The notes under the pieces: generated by a model
Database searches by the model: none
The model's input: the letters and a program-made list of their open reading frames with translations, nothing else
Told to the model about the DNA's origin: nothing
Translations under genes and position numbers: made by a program
Shown: in pieces, positions 1 to 4,860 of the stretch
Layout: the number at the start of each line of letters is the position of its first letter
Numbering within the stretch: position 1 is the first letter of the stretch
Source: Planctomycetota bacterium
GTDB taxonomy: Bacteria; Planctomycetota; Planctomycetia; Pirellulales; Thermoguttaceae
Reading direction: 5' to 3'
Assembly: GCA_023397045.1 (NCBI GenBank)
Contig: JAEWUR010000229.1
Coordinates: forward strand, 1 to 7,827
DNA length: 7,827 nt

Positions 1-25
1 AAACACGGCCGTACCGGCCGAGTTT
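1..25. terminator. GC-rich hairpin with A/T flanks at the window edge, terminator-like
   Basis: CGGCCG (6-11) and CGGCCG (15-20) form a six-base stem around the loop TAC. The flanks AAAC (1-4) and GTTT (22-25) can extend it past one A/A mismatch. A short T run follows on either strand, so it could work as a weak bidirectional intrinsic terminator between the minus-strand genes here and whatever lies to the left. The T tract is only three bases and the context is cut by the window edge, so this is tentative. Confidence 0.33.
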
Positions 26-267
26 CGCTGCCGTTCCTATCGTGGAATGGTTCATTAGCAACCTAGACCTCAATAAGGCCATTCTGCCGCGCCGCATTCG
101 TTGATCTCGCGGCACCTCTTAACCCGACTGCCGTCTGAAAATTGTCATTTTTTGTTCCAAGATACGGCTGCAACGGTAGTTGCGATTCGTCGTCTCTTGG
201 CCAAACCGGGCTATCTCTTAGTATGATTCGCGCAATGACGGAAGCCATCCAGAATTCGGGGGGGGCG

Positions 268-288
268 TGCGCGTTGAGTCAACGCGCA
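268..288. repeat. Perfect 21-nt odd-centred palindrome (operator-like)
   Basis: TGCGCGTTGA (268-277) and TCAACGCGCA (279-288) are exact reverse complements around a single central G at 278. Ten uninterrupted paired bases with a one-base centre fit a dimeric regulator's DNA site better than an RNA hairpin, because a one-base loop cannot form without opening the inner pairs. Neither strand has a T run after it, which argues against an intrinsic terminator. The binding protein and target gene are unknown; no supported start lies immediately beside it. Confidence 0.55.
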
Positions 289-430
289 GCAAACGTAAGA
301 TGGCTTGATAAACCGGAAGGAGATGTTTTTACGCCAAAGAGAATCTGAAATATCGCTTCACCGCGTGTTCGCCTTGCGGCACAACACGCTGGTTTTCGAG
401 AAACGGATGCGGTTTTTCAGATTAGAAACC

Positions 431-445
431 GTATTTGACAAATAC
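431..445. repeat. Perfect 15-nt odd-centred palindrome
   Basis: GTATTTG (431-437) and CAAATAC (439-445) are exact reverse complements around the A at 438. It is AT-rich, unlike its surroundings. The plus strand contains a perfect TTGACA (435-440), but no -10 box is seen 16-18 bases downstream. The sequence CCGTATTT recurs at 487-494, inside the next hairpin. It could be a second regulator site in the same non-coding stretch; function unknown. Confidence 0.42.
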
Positions 446-485
446 TCCGCCCGGCATGGCGGATTCGTCGAACGGTTGGAAGAAG

Positions 486-501
486 TCCGTATTTCTACGG
501 A
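486..501 (-). terminator. Hairpin with GAAA tetraloop downstream of the response regulator
   Basis: Read on the minus strand, TCCGTA and TACGGA form a six-base stem closed by a GAAA loop, a stable GNRA-type tetraloop. It lies about 67 nt after the stop of the response regulator gene. A second hairpin, CAGGC/GCCTG, lies closer to the stop at 520-538. The bases after the stem are CTTCTTCC rather than a run of T, so it may stabilise the 3' end or be a weak terminator. Called at low confidence. Confidence 0.25.
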
Positions 502-567
502 AGAAAGACGTCTTGCTCCCAGGCAAGATGCCCGCCTGCGCGAACTTGGTCAACAACAAGGGGGGAG

Positions 568-1242
568 TCAAGAATGGTCGAGCCACCACAGGAACGCGTG
601 GTGATTTAGCATCGTGGAATCGCGAACGCCCAATTTGAGCTTGATCTTGTTGCGGTGGCTCTGGATCGTCCGAGGACTGAGGTCGAGCAGTTGAGCGATC
701 TGCTGCGAGGACATGCCTTGGCCGATCATGGCCAAGATGTGCATCTCCCGATCGGACAGGGCGAAGGCGTTTTTTCCAGCCGGTGTCTTTCCGTGGACGG
801 CCAGGAATCGGTTCTTCCTCAGAACGGGGGCGATGAAGAATTCCGCTCCGTTGAGAAGCGATCGAATCGCCGCAACAATGCCGCTTAATGGATCTTGCCA
901 ACACACGCAGCCGTCGGCGCCGGCCCGCGCGAGATAGCTGATGCGTCCCGACACTTCGAATCGGGTGGCGACGAGGATTTTTGCCGGCGGATGCGCGGCC
1001 TTGATCTGTGAGAACAGCGTCGAACGGTCCTGCATTTTCACGGGGAGACCGATCAACACGATTGCCGGTTGCAGGGCTTGCGTCTGGCACGCGACCTCCG
1101 CGATGTTTGCGGTGGCGCCGCAAAGCGTCATATCCAACTGTTCAGAGATGAGCTGTTCCAACCCCAAAAGGATGATCGGCTCGTCTGAAACGACCAGGAT
1201 CTTGGCCTTCAAAGCTGCGTTTTGTTGCGATGTCGACGTCAT
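568..1242 (-). CDS. NarL/LuxR-type response regulator with degenerate receiver domain
   Basis: This 224-residue transcriptional regulator has a receiver domain (about 13-135) and a C-terminal GerE/LuxR helix-turn-helix (about 160-222; LSDRE, then IAQLLDLSPRTIQSHRNKI), the NarL/FixJ layout and length. The receiver fold is recognisable from ILVVSDEPI, the LVAT strand (Thr93) and the AGADG turn. Its chemistry is lost: Gly65 stands where the phospho-acceptor Asp should be (IVLIGLP), Trp115 replaces the conserved Lys, and the acidic pair is reduced to Ser19-Asp20. It probably responds to something other than phosphate from a histidine kinase, or binds DNA constitutively. No kinase gene is in the window. 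I chose the ATG at 1242 because the frame could only extend to a TTG at 1302, which lies inside a possible promoter, and the extra residues are not receiver-like. No clear Shine-Dalgarno sequence precedes it. The family call is firm; the target genes are unknown. Confidence 0.85.
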   Translation of the reverse strand: MTSTSQQNAALKAKILVVSDEPIILLGLEQLISEQLDMTLCGATANIAEVACQTQALQPAIVLIGLPVKMQDRSTLFSQIKAAHPPAKILVATRFEVSGRISYLARAGADGCVCWQDPLSGIVAAIRSLLNGAEFFIAPVLRKNRFLAVHGKTPAGKNAFALSDREMHILAMIGQGMSSQQIAQLLDLSPRTIQSHRNKIKLKLGVRDSTMLNHHAFLWWLDHS

Positions 1243-1272
1243 CAACGTGGCGTGTCTCGGATTTGCGAGACC

Positions 1273-1302
1273 GTAATAGGGAAAGGTGTCACGCGCCGCC
1301 AA
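1273..1302 (-). promoter_or_regulatory. Possible promoter of the response regulator
   Basis: On the minus strand TTGGCG (1302-1297) and TATTAC (1278-1273), spaced 18 bases apart, each match four of six sigma-70 consensus bases. Transcription from here would leave a leader of roughly 25-30 nt before the ATG at 1242. The match is modest and planctomycete promoters are poorly defined. Confidence 0.22.
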
Positions 1303-1328
1303 AATTGCCAGTGCCGAACGGCATGAAA

Positions 1329-1360
1329 CCCGGGCGAGAACAGCGTCAGTGCCCCCCGGG
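1329..1360 (-). terminator. GC-rich hairpin after the ECF sigma gene
   Basis: CCCGGG at 1355-1360 can pair with CCCGGG at 1329-1334 to give a six-GC-pair stem with a 20-nt loop. On the minus strand it is followed by TTTCAT. It sits about 50 nt after the stop of the sigma factor gene. A second small hairpin, TGCCG/CGGCA (1312-1323), follows. Together they may end sigma gene transcription and separate it from the response regulator. The loop is long and the T tract short, so confidence is low. Confidence 0.28.
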
Positions 1361-1365
1361 ATAAT

Positions 1366-1381
1366 GTCACATCAGGGTGAC
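1366..1381. promoter_or_regulatory. GTCAC-N6-GTGAC dyad upstream of the response regulator
   Basis: GTCAC (1366-1370) and GTGAC (1377-1381) are perfect inverted five-base arms separated by six bases. This is the size of a dimeric helix-turn-helix operator. It lies about 125 nt before the response regulator start, between that gene and the sigma factor stop. It could be an autoregulatory site for the LuxR-type regulator, but arms this short also occur by chance. Confidence 0.32.
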
Positions 1382-1408
1382 GCGGCACGATCGTTGCCAA
1401 TTCATTTT

Positions 1409-2098
1409 TCACGGTCGGAGATCCAAAAATCGCAGCAGTTTTTGATGGATGCGATGGGTCAGTTGCCATATGTTGGCCGAGGAGTGCGTTTGTGCGGCCG
1501 CGCCCGACGGCTCGGCCAACAGGTAGTCATTGCAGAAACCTCGCTCGCGGGGAGTCAGCGTGGCAAGGAATTCGGGAAGCGAATCGAGGGGCAGGTCCAC
1601 GTCGTTTTCAGGCCGAGGCCGATCGTGAAACGCCGTGATCTCCCGCTTCCGGCGGCGCAGTTCTCCGCGGAAATGTTTCGCGAGCTCGTCTCGCGCCAGC
1701 GCTCGCATAAAGGTTACCAATTTGGCGCCACGGGCGGGATTGTACCGTGCCAGGAGCTCGCCATCTTTGGCAACCAACGCATACCAGACACGGGCGGCGA
1801 TTTCGTCCACGAGGTTGGCGTCTTTGCCTTGGACGCCAAGCATGAATCGGATCGAGACCAGAAGCGGCTCGTGACATTGCGCATAGATTTGCTCCCATGC
1901 GGCAACATCGCCCGCAAGACATCGTTTCGCCAACAGGCCGTCATCCTCCAACCCCAAGACGGCGGCCCGTGGCTCGTCCATCGGCGTATTGTCAGGGTCC
2001 GAAGCCGTCGAACTCCGACCGTTCGAGGCGTTTGGCGCGACGGACGTTTCATCGCGGGATGGGTGTTTTGAGCTAAGGCGTCTCACAAGCCGGCGCAT
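1409..2098 (-). CDS. ECF-family RNA polymerase sigma factor, planctomycete style
   Basis: This 229-residue protein has the two conserved parts of ECF sigma factors. Region 2 spans about 54-155: LLAKRCLAGDVAAWEQIY is region 2.1, NLVDEIAARVWYALV is 2.2, and the YNPARGAKLVTFMRALARDE segment with the following RRRKRE is 2.3/2.4. Region 4 spans about 175-226, with LTPRERGF opening it and IWQLTHRIHQKL as the recognition helix. It would direct RNA polymerase to a specific promoter set. The first 45 or so residues are polar and low in complexity and match no sigma region. I chose the ATG at 2098 over a TTG at 2137 because GAGG lies seven bases upstream of it. No anti-sigma factor gene is adjacent in the window. 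It follows the polysaccharide operon by about 210 nt and precedes the response regulator by 166 nt. Whether it controls either is not shown. Confidence 0.87.
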   Translation of the reverse strand: MRRLVRRLSSKHPSRDETSVAPNASNGRSSTASDPDNTPMDEPRAAVLGLEDDGLLAKRCLAGDVAAWEQIYAQCHEPLLVSIRFMLGVQGKDANLVDEIAARVWYALVAKDGELLARYNPARGAKLVTFMRALARDELAKHFRGELRRRKREITAFHDRPRPENDVDLPLDSLPEFLATLTPRERGFCNDYLLAEPSGAAAQTHSSANIWQLTHRIHQKLLRFLDLRP

Positions 2099-2105
2099 TG
2101 TCTTG

Positions 2106-2109
2106 CCTC
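2106..2109 (-). promoter_or_regulatory. Shine-Dalgarno site GAGG setting the sigma factor start
   Basis: GAGG is followed by a seven-base spacer and the ATG at 2098, which decides the start against the in-frame TTG at 2137. Just upstream on the minus strand is TAATAT (2127-2122), which could be a -10 box, but no convincing -35 accompanies it. Confidence 0.5.
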
Positions 2110-2124
2110 GTGTTGGCGTCGATA

Positions 2125-3690
2125 TTACGAACCGCAAAGATCATTGACGGCCCAGCCGCCTTGTGCCATCGCAATGGATCGGAAGTCGTCGCCAGACGGC
2201 GACCGGCGGACGAGTTGTTGCGGAGCGGCATACGCGGGGAAAGGCCGCCGCAGCGCGACAGTCACCCTGACGTTTTTGACCGGTTCGAGATCCCGAGCGA
2301 CGGCGGTTTTATCCTTTTTCCTTCGCCAAACCGTCTCCGGGTGAGTCGCGAGGAGGGCCTTTGGTGGCGTCGACCCAGTCGAGGTAGGCCTCGATTTCGT
2401 GCAGAGGCATTCCCAAGGAGACGGCAGTCCGAATCGCCTCGGCGCGTTCCAAGAACGTCCCGGCATGCTCCAACATGAGTTTGGCGATTTCGTGTGCCAT
2501 GGCAATACTGCCAGTCTATCATACGGACCGGCGGGAATCCAGCCACATCGCGTCGCCGGAGAAGTCTGCGTTGGGACGACAAGGTCGGCAATGACGGGGA
2601 GGTGGTCGGATCCGACGTCGGTCCCGACCCAACATCGCCGGACCGTTACGCGGGGTCCCGCCAAGACATGGTCGATCCTGGCGCCGAAGTGATGGCCGAA
2701 AAGCGGCGTCCATTTCGTATAGCCGAAGCCGAATCCGGCCGCGGAAAATGCGTTGGTCCGTCCGGCCCAGACGTCGCGATAGATGGCGCTTTCGACGGGC
2801 ATGTTGAAATCGCCGGCAGCAATCCACGGCCATGAGGTGGTGCCCAGCCATTGGGCGACGGCTTCCGATTCGCAGCGACGTTTCGTGATATCTTCGGTCA
2901 GATGGACACTTCGGGCGGGGTTGACGATCGTCGCGCGATCGAGAACCTGGCCGATTCCGCGTCGGGGAGTCTGCAAATGAACGCATGCGATCGAGACGGC
3001 GCCTTGCGGAGTTTTTATAACGCATCGAACAGCATTGATCGGCGTCCAGGAGGAATTGGGAACCCGTCGCCGGGTCGTCTCCCAGTTCGTCAGCGGATGC
3101 GGAGACGCCAGAAGCAGCCCTTCGGAATCGACGACATTCCAATTCGCGGGCCATTTCAAGTTGCTCTTGCCCGAATACTCCTGAAGCGCAACCACATCGG
3201 GTCGGACATCATTGACCAGTTCGGCGAAGCGACGACCATCGACGGCCGTCCCGTGGACGTTGCAGGTGACGACGCGGATGGTCGGGCAATCTTGCTCAAA
3301 GCAATTCGGCCAGGGCACGCACAGCCCCATGATCGGACCGAGAAGAATGACCGCGGCGGCCGCCAACGGCCAAAGGAGCCGCCGTCGAATTGCCGATGCG
3401 GCGAACACGAGCGGAACCCAGGGCACGGCGTAGGGCCATCGCGGTCCAAATAGCAGGACGGTGGCCAACCACCATCGGTCGCCGCTCGCGCGCAGCAGGA
3501 ATGCAACCGTTGTCAACCCGGCCAAGTAGAACCATGTGACGATGGTCAACGCAGCGACTAGGTGGCGCAAGCGAATACGTCTTGTGACAGACAAAAACAC
3601 GACGGATGGCGCCGAACGGATGGCAAATCCCGCTATCATGGCGACGTCGGAGTCGCATCTCGATTCGCCGGTAGATGACAGGTCGGTCAT
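2125..3690 (-). CDS. Membrane-anchored endonuclease/exonuclease/phosphatase (EEP) family protein
   Basis: The N-terminal 125 residues hold about three membrane segments (roughly 45-67, 76-100 and 106-125). An EEP hydrolase domain (about 137-373) follows, probably outside the membrane. All catalytic motifs of this DNase I-like fold are present: Asn144 (VTCNVHG), Glu171 (ALQE), His238 (VHL), Asp294-x-Asn296 (GDFN), Asp340-His341 (RIDHV) and Asp362-His363 (SDHLPV). It should be an active metal-dependent phosphoesterase. Membrane-bound relatives such as VanJ act at the cell envelope on glycopeptide resistance and lipid pyrophosphates, so a lipid-linked glycan substrate is a reasonable inference. 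The start ATG overlaps the upstream glycosyltransferase stop as ATGA. The open frame gives 521 residues, but conserved sequence ends near 373. The last ~147 residues are Pro/Ser/Arg/Trp-rich, match nothing and cover the small gene at 2309-2500 in another frame. A frame change near 2520-2575 would end the protein at the TGA at 2519-2521, leaving about 390 residues. The family is certain; the C-terminus is not. Confidence 0.8.
   Translation of the reverse strand: MTDLSSTGESRCDSDVAMIAGFAIRSAPSVVFLSVTRRIRLRHLVAALTIVTWFYLAGLTTVAFLLRASGDRWWLATVLLFGPRWPYAVPWVPLVFAASAIRRRLLWPLAAAAVILLGPIMGLCVPWPNCFEQDCPTIRVVTCNVHGTAVDGRRFAELVNDVRPDVVALQEYSGKSNLKWPANWNVVDSEGLLLASPHPLTNWETTRRRVPNSSWTPINAVRCVIKTPQGAVSIACVHLQTPRRGIGQVLDRATIVNPARSVHLTEDITKRRCESEAVAQWLGTTSWPWIAAGDFNMPVESAIYRDVWAGRTNAFSAAGFGFGYTKWTPLFGHHFGARIDHVLAGPRVTVRRCWVGTDVGSDHLPVIADLVVPTQTSPATRCGWIPAGPYDRLAVLPWHTKSPNSCWSMPGRSWNAPRRFGLPSPWECLCTKSRPTSTGSTPPKALLATHPETVWRRKKDKTAVARDLEPVKNVRVTVALRRPFPAYAAPQQLVRRSPSGDDFRSIAMAQGGWAVNDLCGS
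2309..2500 (-). CDS. Small 63-residue helical protein of unknown function
   Basis: The protein begins MAHEIAKLMLEHA and contains LGMPLHEIEAYLDWVD (29-44). The pattern of hydrophobic and acidic residues predicts two or three amphipathic helices followed by a charged, Pro/Gly-rich tail. The stretch from Ala22 to Trp42 is spaced loosely like the first helices of a helix-turn-helix; I do not claim DNA binding. It resembles short unnamed proteins I recall from planctomycetes, but I cannot name a family. GC by codon position is about 65, 44 and 70%, the normal coding pattern, supporting this frame over the EEP frame that overlaps it completely. There is no Shine-Dalgarno site; it starts 18 nt after a TGA-TAG pair in another minus-strand frame. 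It has no cysteine, signal peptide or membrane segment. It is probably the last gene of the polysaccharide operon or a short independent unit. Confidence 0.62.
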   Translation of the reverse strand: MAHEIAKLMLEHAGTFLERAEAIRTAVSLGMPLHEIEAYLDWVDATKGPPRDSPGDGLAKEKG

Positions 3691-4826
3691 TTGAGGAATT
3701 GTCGATAGACGGCAATGGTCTTCTGGGTCGCCTCTTCGACGCTGAAGAGGCGATCGACGCGATTTCGGCCTTCCAGTCCCATCGCGTTTCGGAGCGCGGC
3801 ATCTCTTGCAAGACGCTCGTAGGCGTCGGCAAAGGACGACGGACTTTGCGGGTCGGCGAGCACTCCCGACCGACCGTCGGCGATGACCTCGGTAATGCCG
3901 CCGCAACGGCTGCCAACACAGGCGACGCCGCAAGCCATTGCCTCGGCCAGGACAAACCCGAACGCCTCGCCAACCGAGGCAAGAGTGAAGATGTCGCTGC
4001 TTTGAAACAATGGACACGGGTCCGCCATGTGGCCAAGCCAATGGACTCGCGCAGCCGCGCCGAGCTGATCGGCCAGATTCCGCAATTCGGACTCGATCGT
4101 GCCCGTGCCCGCAATGAACAAATGGGCCGGCACGCCGCGTTTCAACAGATCGGCGAACGCCCGGAGGATCGTGCCGATATCCTTGATGGGATCGAGTCGG
4201 CAGACGGTCGAGATAACGATGTCGTCGGGACCGATGCCGTGTTGCCGGCGCCAGTGCGATCGAAGGGTCGGATTGGGAGCGAATCGCTGCACGTTCACGC
4301 CATTGTAGATGACGTCGATCCGATCGGCATGGATTCCATATCCGATCAGACGGCTGCGAACGAACTCGGAAATGGCGACAAACCGTTTGATGGGACGCGT
4401 CGCCACCTTCACCCGGACCTTGGTCAGACCACGTTTCCACGAATAGGTGCGTCTCGGTCGAGGCATCCATCCGCCCGCGTCCGTATAGATGATCGGACGC
4501 GACGATACGGCTCGCACTAACCAGGGAATGATTCCACCGTAGTCGAAATATCGGAGGTGGATGAGATCGACCTGGTATTCCCGGAGCGCAGACGCGACGA
4601 CGGCGCCATAACGCCGGTTTCCTTCGAGTCTCGCTTCCGCGACGATTTCCGCCCCGGACTCCTTCATTCTTGCGAAGACGTTCTCCGCCACCTTTCCGGA
4701 ATAGATGAGCACGGGACCGATTCCCTGGGCGATGAGTTTCTCGCAGAGTGCGAAATGCGTTTCTTCCTGGGATGCCCAATTACGAGGGCCACTGTCCAGC
4801 AGGAGAGCAATGCAGGGCCTTTTCAT
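3687..4826 (-). CDS. GT4-family glycosyltransferase (second of the pair)
   Basis: This 379-residue GT-B fold enzyme should transfer a sugar from a nucleotide-sugar donor to a growing glycan at the inner face of the membrane. The N-terminal acceptor domain covers about 1-175 and the C-terminal donor domain about 200-375. Donor-domain signatures are VCRLDPIKD (Arg210 and Lys215, phosphate contacts), LFIAGTG (236-242), and the retaining-GT4 EX7E pair Glu287...Glu295 in GEAFGFVLAEAMACG. The usual N-terminal glycine-rich loop is replaced by ASQEETHF, so the acceptor side may be unusual. There is no signal peptide or membrane helix. I chose the ATG at 4826, which gives a typical GT4 N-terminus (MKRPCIALLLDSG). 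An ATG at 4856 would add ten residues and lies just after the upstream stop. The gap to the upstream gene is 34 nt, and the stop overlaps the next gene's start as ATGA. Sugar specificity cannot be read from sequence. Confidence 0.9.
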   Translation of the reverse strand: MKRPCIALLLDSGPRNWASQEETHFALCEKLIAQGIGPVLIYSGKVAENVFARMKESGAEIVAEARLEGNRRYGAVVASALREYQVDLIHLRYFDYGGIIPWLVRAVSSRPIIYTDAGGWMPRPRRTYSWKRGLTKVRVKVATRPIKRFVAISEFVRSRLIGYGIHADRIDVIYNGVNVQRFAPNPTLRSHWRRQHGIGPDDIVISTVCRLDPIKDIGTILRAFADLLKRGVPAHLFIAGTGTIESELRNLADQLGAAARVHWLGHMADPCPLFQSSDIFTLASVGEAFGFVLAEAMACGVACVGSRCGGITEVIADGRSGVLADPQSPSSFADAYERLARDAALRNAMGLEGRNRVDRLFSVEEATQKTIAVYRQFLK

Positions 4827-4860
4827 GATTCCCGTTCTCGTTGATAAACCCGCCATCGTG

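Larger units (their letters stand above)
1..567. other. Non-coding region with several dyad elements; no gene supported
   Basis: Downstream of the response regulator there is no reading frame with a credible start, ribosome site and protein-like composition. Open stretches exist on both strands but translate to arginine-, serine- and proline-rich sequence with no motif. The region holds an edge hairpin (1-25), a seven-base stem TGCCGCG/CGCGGCA (85-91 with 108-114), the 21-nt palindrome at 268-288, the 15-nt palindrome at 431-445 and hairpins at 486-501 and 520-538. A TATGAT sequence at 222-227 on the plus strand resembles a -10 box but has no good -35 at normal spacing. There is a run of eight Gs at 258-265. 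A small RNA or a gene with no recognisable features cannot be excluded. Confidence 0.55.

Noticed and set aside
305..604. Plus-strand open frame of about 99 codons with GGAAGGAG just before an internal ATG
   Set aside because: The Shine-Dalgarno-like sequence touches the ATG with no spacer, the only earlier start is a TTG, the product is Arg/Glu-rich without motifs, and it overlaps the end of the response regulator gene.
1366..1381. CRP-type site (TGTGA-N6-TCACA)
   Set aside because: The arms are in the opposite order (GTCAC first, GTGAC second), so the dyad does not match the CRP consensus.
1286..2071. Plus-strand open frame of 261 codons opposite the sigma factor gene
   Set aside because: It is the antisense shadow of a clear ECF sigma factor gene; its translation is Arg/Gly/Val-rich with no recognisable domain.
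2309..2500. Small protein as a peptide precursor for the radical SAM/SPASM enzyme
   Set aside because: It has no cysteine, no leader-core layout and no cleavage-type glycine motif, its core looks like a folded helical protein, and three genes separate it from the enzyme.
2518..2523. TATGAT as a -10 promoter box for the small gene
   Set aside because: It matches five of six consensus bases, but no acceptable -35 element lies 15-19 bases upstream and the bases overlap stop codons of another frame. Not enough to call a promoter.
3675..4520. Plus-strand open frame of 281 codons opposite the second glycosyltransferase
   Set aside because: The minus strand carries intact GT4 motifs in this stretch; the antisense product has no domain signature. 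Long antisense frames are expected at this GC content.
3691..4779. Upstream extension of the EEP frame to a start at 4779
   Set aside because: The extension lies entirely within the second glycosyltransferase gene in another frame and is Arg/Ser-rich shadow sequence. The ATGA overlap at 3690 marks the real start.
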